Part shown: one piece after another, positions 44,690 to 56,774 of the stretch
How positions within the stretch are numbered: position 1 is the stretch's first letter
How the letters are laid out: every line of letters starts with the position of its first letter
DNA from: Artemia franciscana
Lineage: Eukaryota > Arthropoda > Branchiopoda > Anostraca > Artemiidae
Assembly (NCBI RefSeq): GCF_032884065.1
Contig: NC_088873.1
Location: forward strand, 5,464,011 to 5,528,010
Length of the DNA stretch: 64,000 nt
Direction of reading: 5' to 3'
Program-made: the position numbers and the translations under genes
The notes under the pieces: model-generated
Databases searched by the model: none
What the model was told of the DNA's origin: nothing
The model's input: only the letters and a program-made list of their open reading frames with translations

Positions 44690-44960
44690 GAGGGTCATAT
44701 CCTCAACAAAACCATAGATAGTGGACATTTGAACTATGTTGAACAAAATAGGTATCTTCGAAAATTTGATTTGATAACTTTGGGGAAGGGGCCTTTAGGG
44801 GAGGGGGGCTAGTTGCCCTCCAATCTTTTTGGTCACTTAAAAAAGGCTCTAGCAAATTTAGTTTTTATTCAAATGAGCCATTAAGCATCTCTTTATGATG
44901 TTATGGTCATTTGCTAGTCATGGTGAAAAAAAGGAGACAGGTACACATGCAAAAAAAGTG
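44690..44960 (+). repeat. Fragment of the unclassified repeat family
   Basis: CTATGTTGAACAAAATAGGTA, shortened to its core AACAAAATAGG, then GATAACTTTGGG, CTAGTTGCCCTCCAATC and TTGGTCACTTAAAAA follow the order of 930-1050 in copy A. The ends have been lost. Confidence 0.7.
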
Positions 44961-45990
44961 ATTTTCCTTGGTGTTCAAGGTGGAGGACTGTACTTGTCCT
45001 TCTCAAGGTTTTTAACCTAGCTGATTCCAATGGTGCACTTTTTATTTCAATGTCATGCCTTTTTCAAGGGGTTCAGGCTCTTTTTTGAGATTTTTGTTTT
45101 TGCAATAAACTTTTAATTTTAAGATTAACTGAAACAATAGTCACCATTCCTTGTCAGATGGCGATTTTTTTTTCACTAAGCATGGTTTTTCAACTTTTGG
45201 TTTCTATGGGATGTGGTTTGCTCTTTACCAGGTTGCAGCTGCTGCTGCAACCATAATAAAAGGGAAAAAAACAGCTATAGTAACCAAAAGTTTAAAAATA
45301 TGTTCCTAAAAAGCTGTGTTGTGAGAAAAAATTACTATTTGTAGCTGATCCTGAAATGGTGGTCATTGTTTTCATCAGTCTTAATAATAAAATGAAACAA
45401 ATTTGAAGGAACCTGAAACCCATTGGAAATGACATCAGCTGCGCTGTAACTTGAGAGGGATCAAGTGGTGTAGCCTATTTAATATCTTCTTAGCTAAGTT
45501 AAATGAAAGTGTAATGATTTTTCTATATTTTCATGTTAAAGGTAGGGGGTTTTGGTAATTCTTGTTTTCAGTAAATATGTATATTATATTTATATTCAGG
45601 ATGAAATTTTGATTTTTAAAGGTATGGCTGTTTCCTAGCTAGGGTATCTCATTAGTGAATTAATTGGAACATTTACTTTTTGAGCTAGCCTAGGTAAAAA
45701 AAAAAGTGTTTTTTTTTCAGTTGATTATTCTTTTTAAAAGATGAACACATAACTTGGTGTCTCTTTTATTGTTCTTTTGAAATAGGCTAGCCTATACTAT
45801 TGACTGGTTTTACCTTGATAAAAGACTAGCAGCAAACCAGGTATGAAATTAACTATACCCGTAGCTGCAAATTTAGGAATAATAATAATAAAAAAAGACG
45901 AAATGATTCCAGATATAGCCCTAGGCTGTACACAAAAATATTTGTTTACGTTATTTTTTTACTTATTTGTCATGAACTGTTAGCGAAAAC
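44961..45990. other. No gene seen
   Basis: AT-rich sequence between repeat fragments. Nothing recognised on either strand. Confidence 0.4.
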
Positions 45991-45991
45991 T

Positions 45992-46602
45992 TTGATTAAA
46001 CCCCTTTATAAAAAGGGTGATAAGAGTAAGTGTGGTAACTATAGGGGCATTAGCTTGGTTTTTGCAGGATTAAGAGAAGAACAGTGTGTTTTTTGGAAGG
46101 GTAGAGGAGGCGTCAACCAAATTTTTATTCTTAAATTAATAATTGAGAAGTGTCTGAGTCATCAGAATCCTTTACTCCTCAGTCGTATAGATTATGAGTG
46201 AGTGTTTGATTCAGCTGATAGAAGAGCTTAAGCAAAGGTATTATCCTTGCATGGTATACCAGATAAACACATTAAAGTGATTGTGCTATGTACAAGAATT
46301 ATGCTGCTGCAGTTAAGGTGGGCAGATAGTTATGGTAGAAGACTCCTAAGACTAGAAATAAGTGACGTTGAAGGGGGGCTGTTGGGTACCAAGAAGGTTA
46401 ATCAATTGGATAGTTTCACTTACCTAGGCAGTGTTAAAAGTAGAATAGTGAAGGCTTGGTGTTTTTTAACAGTCAAAAATTATAGAGAAATAGGGAGATA
46501 AGTTGGCAAACCAACATTAGAATATTGGAAGCTCCAGTGATGAAGTGGTCAAGTATAGTTCTGAGGTGTTGTTGTGTGAAACAAAAAGTAGGCCGTCCCC
46601 AA
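45992..46602 (+). mobile_element. RTE-like reverse transcriptase fragment, internally deleted
   Basis: Frames read IKPLYKKGDKSKCGNYRGIS, then LREEQCVFWKGRGGVNQIF, LIIEKCLSHQNPLLLSRIDY and LHGIPDKHIKVI. These are the N-terminal RT blocks of an RTE-like element. The catalytic YADD block is deleted; the text jumps to GTKKVNQLDSFTYLGSV and then KYSSEVLLCETK. Stops and shifts throughout. Confidence 0.75.
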
Positions 46603-46765
46603 ATGGGGTGAGAGGATGTTGGCCCAGGGTTCGATCCCCCCCGCAGCAAGGTTGGGTGACAAGCTTGCTACTTGTCCCTGTAAAGAACACCCAGCAACTG
46701 AAACGTCGATTCGACGCCCTATGCGCCAGCAATGGCTCTGGAGGATCTTTATCCTTTATCCTGGT
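46603..46765 (+). mobile_element. SINE-like sequence with a Pol III B box
   Basis: It joins the RT fragment without a gap. GGGTTCGATCC near 46628 is a good B box. The sequence GACAAGCTTGCTACTTGTCC follows, and the end TCTTTATCCTTTATCCTGG is a short repeated tail, as in SINEs. The A-box half is not clear, having perhaps been lost at the junction with the RTE fragment. Confidence 0.5.
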
Positions 46766-46770
46766 TTAAA

Positions 46771-48639
46771 AAAACGTAATCTTTTATGATTTTGGCAGAG
46801 TTTTAAGCTGTATCAAAGATTTTTTCCTAACTTCAAGAAATAACCCAACTTTAGGCTACAAATCTTTAAACTTTACAAATTAGGATTAAGCAAAGGTATA
46901 AGGCTCAAAACACTTTTTTTGTGCTTCACTTGGGCAGTATAACTCTTTTTTTCTCAAGGTTTCTATTTTATGACCCAAAGATTGCTAAAAGTCATAAAAT
47001 GTGCTGTTTGAAGATGGAAGGAGTAGAGATAGGTATTTCAAAATGCCATCCCAGGGGATCATTGAGGCTCTGGATCCATTCCTGAGAGTTTTATTTGCCT
47101 AACTCAACTGCTTCCCAAGATAGGAAATAAACCTTCATCTAGAATTTTACCACTGTTTTCCTTTTTCAGTTATATCAATAAAATATCAAAGAAAACTATT
47201 TTTCAAAATTGATGGGGGAGAAACTAGTGTGGCAAAAGCCTCCCTTCTTTCAATTGACACCAAGGGACTTTTAATACAAAACAGTGTCAAGTTAAAAAAC
47301 ACAAAAGATCAGTTTTAGCTTCTAGAGCTACATCTAGCTTTTTAAGGGGGAGTTCGTCTGGAATGCAATTAACATGTTTGGCAATTATATTTGGAAGTAG
47401 TCCTGAATAGAGAATGACATAGTACTACTAATCTTTTTTTATTATAGTGTTTAGCTTAGAAGAGGCTGTACACAAAATGCTCCTTAATTTAGGTCAAGTT
47501 GAGATTATTTGGAGGTCAGAAATCATATAGGTTAGGGAAAAGAAAAGAAATGTACCATTTGATGTCCCATTCAATTCTCTTTCCAAATACAATAGTTAAC
47601 ACTGTTGCAATTACATCCAAGCCCCTACTAATGTGAACAGATATTTTTCTAGGCTATAGAGGTGTCACTTTGCAAAAAATGTGTGTGTGGGAGGGGTGTT
47701 ATATACATTTCAAAATATGTGTGGGGTGGGAAGTTACGGTTCTTTTTTCTGTATGTGAAAATACCCAAAATGGTATTTTTCCATGAAAATCTTAAAAATG
47801 TATTTTTAAAGGTTAAGGGGGGGGGGCAGTTCCATCCCCCATTCTTTGAATATGCATGTCCTGTTTGGCATTGTAGCCTAATCGAGGCATGCAAATATAG
47901 AATTGAGGACAGCTCTTGAAATCATTTTCAAAGCACAAATTCCCCATGCTCTTCTTCTGCAAAAAGCAGGCTAGATCATCCCAAACAAAAGGTATAGTTA
48001 CTTCAGCTTTAGTCAAAAGCCTCTACTTAACTTTTGGTCATAAGAACTATTACCTCCCCACCACAGCCCAATCAGGAGTTGCCTCCCAACAGAAAAATAT
48101 TTCTATAATCAGTCCATTTATTATAAACGGAGGTGTAGTAAGAGGTTTTACATATAAGGGTCTTCTATATTCTATTCCACAGTTACTGCTCTACAATACA
48201 CTACACTACAATAATATTGTACTCTATAAAGGGCCTTGTACAATCCTGCTCTAAGATGAGGCCTCTCATAAATTTCTTGCTTAGTTTGTTCTAACTGCTC
48301 ATTAGAAAGTCAACTAACTTAAGTGGTACATCTATTGTTAAAGAAAGCAAAGGCAATGATACTACCAACTGAAAGTCTCAAGAGCTGATGTCTCAGCAAC
48401 TCATTTGTCTCATCAAGTCTCAGCTCTTTTTGTTTATACGTATTAGTTTAAATATCGTATACTACTTCAATTAATTTTAAGCCAAATTTAGTCAAAATAA
48501 GCTTCATACATTCTTGTTAATTTAGATTCAAATCTGTGTCCTCATCCAATATCTGGTAATTGTATTCAAGCAATAATAATTTTTGCATATCAAAATGGTG
48601 GGAATATATGAATTAGAGAAACAGGTTTTTGACTGTTTT
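46771..48639. other. No gene seen
   Basis: AT-rich with several G-rich patches. ORFs near 47650-47920 sit on both strands of the same low-complexity sequence and are not convincing. Confidence 0.4.
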
Positions 48640-49060
48640 TTGATTTGGTGATTAAAAATGGTCATAGGGCTTTAAAGAAAAATAAAGAGGAAAAAGAAAA
48701 AGATGCTACTATGCTTGTATGCCTTACCTTAGAACTTAGTTCCTCCAGTGCCTCAAATCTTCCCTCTAGTGGTTTGCTGTGTAGATGTTCTTCCACTCTG
48801 GATGAGACTTTTCTGGAGGGCTGTTCTGTCACATCATACGTTCTAAGGAGCATGTTTTTTGGTCTTCCTCGGTGTCGAGTGCCTTTTTGTAGCTAGTGGA
48901 GGATCATTTTAGGAAGTCTGTGATCCGGCATACGGAGGACTAAGGTATCGCCACCTTCGTTTCCTCACAACGGAGGCGGTGTCTGGTTGGCATGTGGGAG
49001 TACGGATCTTGTCGTTGCAGGCATGGTCTCTCCAGCTGATCCTTGATATGATATGCTTGC
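48640..49060 (-). mobile_element. Retrotransposon ORF C-terminal fragment
   Basis: The minus strand reads ISWRDHACNDKIR, then RKRRWRYL and, across a shift, HRGRPKN-like TPRKTKK and LLRTYDVTEQ. This is the arrangement seen at the end of many RT ORFs (SWRDH..N..I, RRWRWLGH, GRPK..). The tail frame (48853-48662) remains open for about 60 codons and is rich in Ser and Glu. Confidence 0.55.
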
Positions 49061-51659
49061 ATAATCATTTGGAAATTTATATGAATTCCCTCCCCCCATT
49101 GTCAGAGGGTATACTGTTAGTCTTTATAATTGTTTGTGTTTTAAAAAATTTGTGTAACTAAATTAGTTTGTGCAATTAACAGCTGTGTGAATAGTTACCC
49201 AAATCCCAAAAAGATAATTCCATAGAGACAGCATTGCTTCATAGGGCACGGAGCATGAGTGATTAAAAGAGAGGGGGAAAGGGAAGGGTTAGAACCGTCA
49301 GAGATAATGGAAAACACACCATGAAATTGTTGCTGGCGCTTTGTTTTCATTTTATCAGTTTATTTTGCCGTTTTACTAATAAAAAGTGACTTAAAAAAAA
49401 CCAAAGGCATATTTTTACGGCTAAAATTAGGTATATATAAGGCTGAACGCCTGAAATTCACATTAGTCCTTTTCTAAGTGCTTCTTTCTTGCTTTATGTT
49501 TGTTTGACATTAACCGACGCCAAAAAGCAGTTAATTAGCCTTAATAATAATTAAACCGGATCTCTACCCAGGACTATGTTTTTGTGGGATCCAGCCCATT
49601 ATTTTCTTTGGGGGGGAGGGACAAAGCGGTCTAGCCATAGAGGTATGTTGTTGAAATGATATAATCAAAGTTTATTTACATAGTTTATCGCATTTTTTGA
49701 AAAGGCTCAGACCTCCCCACCCCAAATAAAATCAAAGAAATTCTAAAAATTGTTGCTGCAAAAATTGTTAATAATTATTGAGGTTTTCCAACTCATAGTA
49801 GTTTGTCAATCCCTTTTTCCTAAACCAAACAGATTAACTAGCAGAAAAAAGTTGCACAACAAAAGAGTAAAGAGCAATGTTAAATCTTAAGGGATATTGG
49901 TAAAATTATTAAAGCGTTTCGTTTCTAATGCGCATATTAGAAACAAACATGAAATAAGTTAAAATATTAAAATGATAATATAAAATAATAAATATAAAAA
50001 TAAGTTAGAATATTTGTTAAAAAAAGTTTTTAAAATGACAGTAATTAGCAATGTTAAAACTTAACTTACGTAAATGACCGTGAATATGACGATTGTAAAG
50101 AGCAAAATACAGCCGAATTGACGCAAAACGTGTTTAACCTAATAAATATGTTTTGTCACACATTTTCAATCTGAAACTGCAACTCGTCATAACGTCATAA
50201 CTCCCCTCATCTCTCTCATCGTGCTAAAATTAAACGTTTGGTTTCCTGAAAATAACTTCGGAGGTGTTTCATTCCCTTCCAGAATGATGGAACTGAAAAC
50301 AGCATTGTTCAAAGCAAATACCGCTAATCAAACCTCTTTAGTTCTCAAAGAATTATGATAAAAAGTGCAAAGAGGGGGGGGGGGGGGTGGTGAGATAATC
50401 CCCTTCCTTCTCACCTGGCATTTAGGATAATTTTTATCCGTTTTCAATTTTTGAATTGCTATTTACTTTCATTAAAAAAAGAACTTGTTTTACATCTAAA
50501 ATATAACTGATTTTGTATTACATCTTAAAAACTGTTGAATGCGTCACAACCACTTTCTATTTTTTTTTTTGCTGGAGAAAAAAAAAACCCGCTGTATTTT
50601 TTATAAGTGCTTCAACAAGCTGAAAGATATTTACCCCCTCCCCCTCTAGAACAAAACAAAATTCAATTTATGTTCATAGATGTTTTTAGGTTAATTAACT
50701 TAAAGATTCGAATTTTTTCTCAATTCTTAAAAGGGAAAGAAGCAGTGACGTCGATTGGGGGGGAGGGGAATGCCCCTAGATTTTTTGTCTCCTCTGTAGT
50801 CAAAAAATGCCTTTGGGTGGATTTCATTGAAAATTTCCTTTTGTAGTAGCCTATTTTCATTGAAAAAACGATAAATTTGCCCCCCCCACCCGATTTTTCG
50901 GGATTGACGCTTCTGTACTGAAAACAAGGCTCAAGTATATTCTTTATTGCACATTTAGGCTTTATGATGTCAAAAATAGGAATAAATCATGTTCGAGGAT
51001 AGACAACTCAGCCTTTTAATCCAATTATTCATTGATATACGCGATAATAGCCCCGTTAAAATTCTTTGGGCGGCTTTCTTCATTAATCTCCGCCTTATTG
51101 ATGAGATAGAAATTGGCACTGATGTAGTGTCGTAAATAAAATTTTGAACTCTGAAAGTGAGAAAAAGTTTGAAAGAGAGAAAGCTTTTTTTAGAAGATAT
51201 AGAAAATGTATATTAAATGTATAGTAACTAGCCAAAAAGTTGTTGCCAGTTTGTCTTTTGGACACACTTTATGTCTGTTGGGCGACAGACACAAAGAAGA
51301 AAACAAAACTGTATCTTGCACTATTTTCTGAGGAACGGAGAAAAAATAGTTTGCCATCTTGCCTCAAAAATTGTAAGTCTCCTTAGCCCTCCTTCGTCCA
51401 AAATAAGATAATTTTTTTCTGAAAGTTCCAATTCCCTGAGACAGAACAAGGTATACTTACTGAACTACGTATAAAACGGTATGTAGTAAAACATACCGCC
51501 TGCATGCAATCTCTGTTGAGATATACAGTTCATCAAGGAGGCACACTCGTGCCTCTTTAAAGAGGCGAACCACGACAATGTTAAGCGATCTTCGGTTCCA
51601 GTGGTCGCAGAGGGATGGGGAGGGATGCATTTCGTAGTTCGAGCTCCAACTAAGAAACC
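49061..51659. other. No gene seen
   Basis: AT-rich with poly-G and poly-C runs. No exon, RNA gene or repeat family of this window is recognised. Confidence 0.4.
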
Positions 51660-52060
51660 TGCCAAATTTCACCCCCCTCCGACTTTTCCTTCATGGGGAA
51701 AATCTGGCCGAAAGTTTCGACCCACCAACCCCACCCCCCTTTAACGTTGTCCGATCGGGCTGAAATTCACAAGTTAAGGTCCCCTAGGGCCCAGGAGCTT
51801 ATCCGCGAAATTTCAGCTCGATCCGATAACTCCTTCCCTGTTTTCCAGAAACCACGCATAGCCACTTAATGTTCATGTTTTCCTTTTGTTTTTTTTCTGC
51901 CACGCCTACAGGTCACAGCCGACATCGGATCTGGGTGTACGAAGACTCATTCGACGCGGAATTCTCCAAGTAATTTTCCTGGAAAGTTTCGTCGGAAAAT
52001 CTTAACCCCCCGATTTTCTAGCTTAGAAAAACCCATTTCCCCATAAGAGCCCATGTTAAT
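51660..52060 (+). repeat. Repeat related to the ~290-bp array
   Basis: GCCAAATTTCACCCCCCTCC and GAAATTTCAGCTCGATCCGA use the same wording as the units at 33315-34730, but in a single copy. The following GTGTACGAAGACTCATTCGA block is not seen elsewhere in the window. Confidence 0.4.
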
Positions 52061-52128
52061 TTTTGAAATTCTTAAAAGTTATTTAAAAGTTATATTTATA
52101 CACATGCAGGTATTTCGACTTCAAACAT

Positions 52129-52201
52129 GCCCGGTTAGCTCAGTCGGTAGAGCGTGGGACTTTTAATCCTAAGGTCAAGGGTTCAAGTCCATTATCGGGC
52201 G
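52129..52201 (+). tRNA. tRNA-Lys(UUU): tRNA-Lys (anticodon UUU)
   Basis: GCCCGGTTAGCTCAGTCGG starts a full cloverleaf. The acceptor GCCCGGT/ATCGGGC pairs fully, counting G-T. The D arm is AGCTCAGTCGGTAGAGC type. The anticodon arm is TGGGA CTTTTAA TCCTA with TTT at the anticodon. The T arm AAGGG TTCAAGT CCATT has one mismatch. A T8 run just after is a Pol III terminator. The sequence closely resembles animal tRNA-Lys(UUU). The T-stem mismatch leaves open a tRNA pseudogene or repeat-borne copy. Confidence 0.85.
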
Positions 52202-52212
52202 GTTTTTTTTCA

Positions 52213-52469
52213 CAAAATATGAAAAAAACTTCGTTTTCTTAAAGAGTTAAAGAGGCTGCGTCCCAAAGTCGAACCTTAAAACGTACAGGAATTAGGAGAG
52301 GCAGTCCTAATTCCTGTACGAGGAGTACAGGAATTATTAAATTACATCCACCATGGATTGTAGAAAAACGTACAGAAATAATATGAAAAAAAACTTCGTT
52401 TTCTTAAAGAGTTAAAGAGGCTGCGTCCCAAAGTCGAACCTTAAAACGTACAGTAATTAGGAGAGGCAG
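52213..52469 (+). repeat. Direct repeat downstream of the tRNA, 165-base offset
   Basis: AATATGAAAAAAACTTCGTT through AGAGGCTGCGTCCCAAAGTC and AATTAGGAGAGGCAGT occurs at about 52216-52304 and 52381-52469. Within the first unit, AATTAGGAGAGGCAGTCCTAATTCC makes a short inverted repeat (core GGAATTA / TAATTCC). Confidence 0.8.
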
Positions 52470-52540
52470 TTGGGGGGCTGCCGTCCCCAAAACCCCCCGC
52501 TTTTAAAGACTCTTTTGTACAGGTTTTTTGTTTTGTTAAT

Positions 52541-53879
52541 TAAAAGAGGGCCTTTCCGAACGTTTTTGAATTAATACATGTTTTGATTTTGGCTAAATGG
52601 ATTTGCAATAGTTTTGATCGGACGATTTTGATAAAAAAAGGGGTAGGGGAGGAGGCCTAGCTGCCCCTCCAATTTTTATTTACTTAAAAAGGCAACTAGA
52701 GCTTTTTTAACGAACGGTTTTATTAGTAATAAATATACGTAACTTACGAATTAACTTACGTAACAAACTTATATATTTGTATATTTTTATTACTTATATG
52801 AGAGGGGTACCCCCTCGTCAATACCTCGCTCTTTACAGTAAAGTTTGAATTTTGTCCCAGTTCTTTAAGAATGACCCCTAAATCACTAAGGCCGTAGAAT
52901 AAATAGTTGAAATTACTAAAATACTTCAGCGTAAAGAGCGAGGTATTGTGGAGGAGACGAACCCCCTTGTAAACGTAATAATTTCTGTTCGTTTTAGGTT
53001 TTAATGCTGCTCCTTACTTCCAGCTGAAAATTTATTTTTCGTTTATTCTCTCATTGTTTTTTTTTAATTATGGTAGAAAGTCCTAGGGCCCCTTCATGGA
53101 AATTCTCTTCCCTCGTGATAAATTCCTCCATGGAAAGTTCCTCCCACGTAACGCTCTCCCCCGACCAACCCCACCTCCCCTCAACGCAAAAAAGTCCCTC
53201 AGAAAACGTCTCTACACTTCCCAATAACCATTACTATATGTAAACAATGGTCAAAGTTTGCAACTAGCAGCCCCTCCCCTGGGGAATATGGGGAATAAAG
53301 TACTCCCGAAAGACATAGTTATTAATTTTTTCGACTATGTTGAACAAAATGGCTATCTCAAAATTTTGATCCGGTGACTTTGGGAAAAAATGAGCGTGGG
53401 AGGGGGCCTAGGTGCCCTCCGATTTTTTAGTCACTTAAAAAGGGCACTAGAACTTTTAATTGTCGTTAGAATGAGTCCTCGTGCGACATTCTAGGACCAC
53501 TAGGACGATCAACCCTGGGAAAAAAAAAATAAACACGCATCTGTCTTCTGACAAAAATACAAAATTCCACGTTTTTGTAGATAGGAGCTTGAAACTTCTA
53601 CATTAGGGATAACTGATACGCTGAATATGATGGTGTGATTTTCGTTAAGATCCTTTGACTTTTAGGGAGTTTTCCCCTATTTTCTAAAATAAAGCAAATT
53701 TTCTCAGGTTCATAACTTTTGATGGATAAGACCAAACTTGATGAAACTTACATATTTAAAATCGGCATAAGCATGCAATTCTTTTGATGCAACTCTTGGT
53801 ATCAAAATCCCATTGTTTAGAGTTTCTGTTACTATTGAGCCGGTCGCTCCTTACTACAGTTCGTTACCACGAATTGTTT
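52541..53879 (+). repeat. Unclassified interspersed repeat, copy B
   Basis: It runs from CCGAACGTTTTTGAATTAAT to the terminal CAGTTCGTTACCACGAATTG. It contains the same ordered blocks as copy A, including the internal inverted repeat at about 52825-52947. Its left part abuts the tRNA-linked direct repeat. Confidence 0.8.
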
Positions 53880-54466
53880 CATTGTTTACGGAAATTTTTT
53901 ATGTCATTCCTCGTTTGAAATGAATTAAAATGGCAATTCTACGAGGACACAAAATATTTCCAAGGAACAATCTAATTTCAAAGAGGTTCTCTAGGGATTT
54001 ATCCACCCCATTCATGCGCCAGAATTCCCCTTTCATCTCCATGTTCTCTTAGCTTAGTTCTGTTATATTGTTCGGCGAGTGATCTTACTTGATATCATGT
54101 GTGATGAATTCCAAATTATGTCTGAAAAATTCACTTTTTATAATCGCCTTTAGGTTATAAAAGAAAAGGTGTTTTGCTGGTGTTTCATTGTAAAGTTAGT
54201 GGTGAATTGGATTTAAGGATGTGATGTGAAATCTTGATTTTTGATATAAAAAGTTGATTTGTTACTCTAGTGAAATGCAGTTGAAGCAAAATATGGATTT
54301 GGTCTTTTATGAATTTATGCCTTATTTTTAGATACAAGGTAATATCTTTTTCACCCTCAGAACGTAGCAGTTTGGGTAAAATTCTAGTTAATTGGCTTCT
54401 TGCTATCTCAGAAAGGGTTTAGGTTAAGAAAACGAAACTTTCAGGGATGAATCTACAGACTAAAGT
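53880..54466. other. AT-rich spacer, nothing recognised
   Basis: Sits between copy B and the terminal-inverted-repeat element. No gene seen. Confidence 0.4.
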
Positions 54467-55047
54467 ATGTCCCGGGAAGGTATTTTGAAGCAACTACCTC
54501 CACTCCTTCTCCCTCTAGAGGGCCCTGACCTTTGATGACCTTTAAAAATATGTATGTTATAAAAGTGAAACCTTGCAAAATAGATCTTCTGCCTAATTAA
54601 AATACAACAAAATTGTTTTCAGCTTCATAACTTTGCTCAATTCCATTTTATAAGGTTTTAAAGATATGCAAATACATTTCCTAAATTTTGAAAGAAAAAC
54701 ATTGATATGGCTAAAAATTCTACTCAAATAACAGGAATTGCATTTTCAGAAGTAAAGGCGGAAAAAGCTACTAGTAACTGAAATTTAAGGTAAAATGTTG
54801 TTCGTCAAAATTTGAATGTTGTTTGTCAAAATTTGAATTAAAAAAAAGGGAATAGTTGTGGGAAAAGTCGAAGTCATGGCCAATTGTAGAAAAAAGCCAA
54901 GACAGATTATCCAATTAAGTGGGCATCCCAGTCAAGGTTAATTTGACCCCTTTGATTGCCGTTGTTACTGTCATGTAGGCAAATTTCAGGGCCCTCTAGA
55001 GGGAGAAGGAGTGGAGGTGGGTACTTTAAAATACCTTCCCGGGACAT
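54467..55047. mobile_element. Terminal-inverted-repeat element (581 bases)
   Basis: ATGTCCCGGGAAGGTATTTT at 54467 is mirrored by AAAATACCTTCCCGGGACAT ending at 55047. The arms continue inward for about 62 bases to AGGGCCCTGA / TCAGGGCCCT. No ORF lies between. This looks like a miniature transposon, but no target duplication was found immediately outside. Confidence 0.7.
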
Positions 55048-55069
55048 TAGCCTCTTCTAAATAAAAATT

Positions 55070-55364
55070 AAATAAAAAAAAACAAGTTTTTTTTACTGGA
55101 AGTAAGGAACGACATTAAAACTTAAAACGCACAGAAATTACTTCGTATATGAAAGAGGCTGCTACCTCATCAACGCCCCGTTCTTTACGCTAAAGTTTGA
55201 CTCTTTCTCTCAATGCTTCTTTTTAAAACAGTAAAAAATTTTAGCGTAAAGAGCGGGGCGTTAATGAGGTAGCAGCCTCTTTCATATACGAAGTAATTTC
55301 TGTGCGTTTTAAGTTTTAATGTCGTTCCTTACTTCCAGTTAAAAAAACTTGTTTTTTTTTATTT
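55070..55364. repeat. Near-perfect palindrome, ~122-bp arms, 48-base spacer
   Basis: The left arm 55070-55192 and right arm 55241-55364 are inverted copies. ACTTCGTATATGAAAGAGGC pairs with GCCTCTTTCATATACGAAGT, and AACGACATTAAAACTTAAAA with its complement. Only a few positions differ. It forms the left end of copy C, and the left arm has the sequence of another copy's end in inverse orientation. Confidence 0.88.
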
Positions 55365-56774
55365 AATTTCTGAACGTTTTTGAATCAATGTATGTTTTGA
55401 TTTTGGCTCTCCGCAGAGGAATAATCAAAACGAAATTTGCATTTTTTTTTTTTGCTAAATAGCTTTCTCGTAATTTTGATCGAATGATTTTGAGAAAAAA
55501 GGAGCGGGGGACGAAGTCTAGTGGCCCTCCGATTTTTTGGTTAATTAAAAAAGCAACTAGAACTTTTAATTTTTTACGAATATTTTTATTGGTAAAAGAT
55601 TTACGTAACTTATAAATTAGCTTACGTAAAGAACTTTTGTATTCTCATGTTTTTATTACATATATGAGGGGATTCTCCCCATCGTCAGTACCTCGCTCTT
55701 TACACTAAAGCTTAAATTTTATCCCAATTCATTAAGAATGACCCCTGAATCACAAAAGCCGTAGAATAAATAGTTGAAATTACTAAAAATACTTTAGCGT
55801 AAAGAGCGAGGTATTAGAAGGAGATGAGCCCCTCATATGGGTAATAATTTCTGTTTGTTTTACGTTTTATTGCTGTTCCTTACTTCCAGCTGAAAAAGCT
55901 TTTTCACATTTATTTTTTAATCGTTTTTTTTTTTAAATAATGCTAGTAAATCCTGCTCTCCCTTCATGGAAATTTTCTTCTCCCATGACAAATTCTCGAT
56001 GGAAAGTTCCCCCAGCATATCCCTTTCTTCTCAACCCCTCCCCCCAACCAAAAAAATCCTCCTGAAAACGCCTGTATACTTCCCAATAACCATTACTATA
56101 TGTAAGCACAGGTCAAAGTTTGTAACTTGGTGCCCCTCCCACGGGGACTGTGGGGGAGTAAGTCGTCCCCAAAGACATAGTTATAAGGTTTTTCGACTAC
56201 ACTGAATAAAATGGCTATCTCAGAATTTTGATCCGTTGACTTTGGGAAAATAATTAGCGTGGGAGGGGGCCTAGGTGTCCTCCAATTTTTTTGGTCACTT
56301 AAAAAGGGCACTAGAACTTTTCATTTCCATTAGAATGAGCCCTATTGCAACATTCTAGGACAACTGGGTCGATACGATCACCCCTGAAAAAAAAAAAAAA
56401 AACAAAAACAAATAAACACGCATCCGTGATCTGCCTTTTGGCAAAAAATGCAAAATTCCACATTTTTGTAGATAGGAGCTCGAAACTTCTACAGTAGGGT
56501 TCTCTGATACGCTGAATCTGATGGTGTGATTTTCGTTAAGATTCCATGACTTTTAGGGGGTGTTTCCCCCTATTTTCCAAAATAACGCAAATTTTCTTAG
56601 GCTCGTAACTTTTGATGGGTAAGACTAAACTTGATGAAACTTATATATTTAAAACCAGCATTAAAATGCGATTCTTTTGATGTAGCTATTGGTATCAAAA
56701 TTCCATTTTTTAGAGTTTTGATTACTATTGAGCCGGGTCGCTCCTTACTACAGTTCGTTACCACGAACTGTTTG
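55241..56774 (+). repeat. Unclassified interspersed repeat, copy C (best preserved)
   Basis: It is complete from the palindrome arm to CAGTTCGTTACCACGAACTG (56751-56770) plus TTTG. The last 20 bases form a hairpin with a 7-bp stem. The internal inverted repeat lies at 55689-55815. The segment closely follows copy A base for base over most of its length. No shared long ORF. Confidence 0.85.

Noticed and set aside
47649..47919. Overlapping frames on both strands
   Set aside because: Both arise from the same low-complexity sequence with G-rich runs, and no domain is visible.
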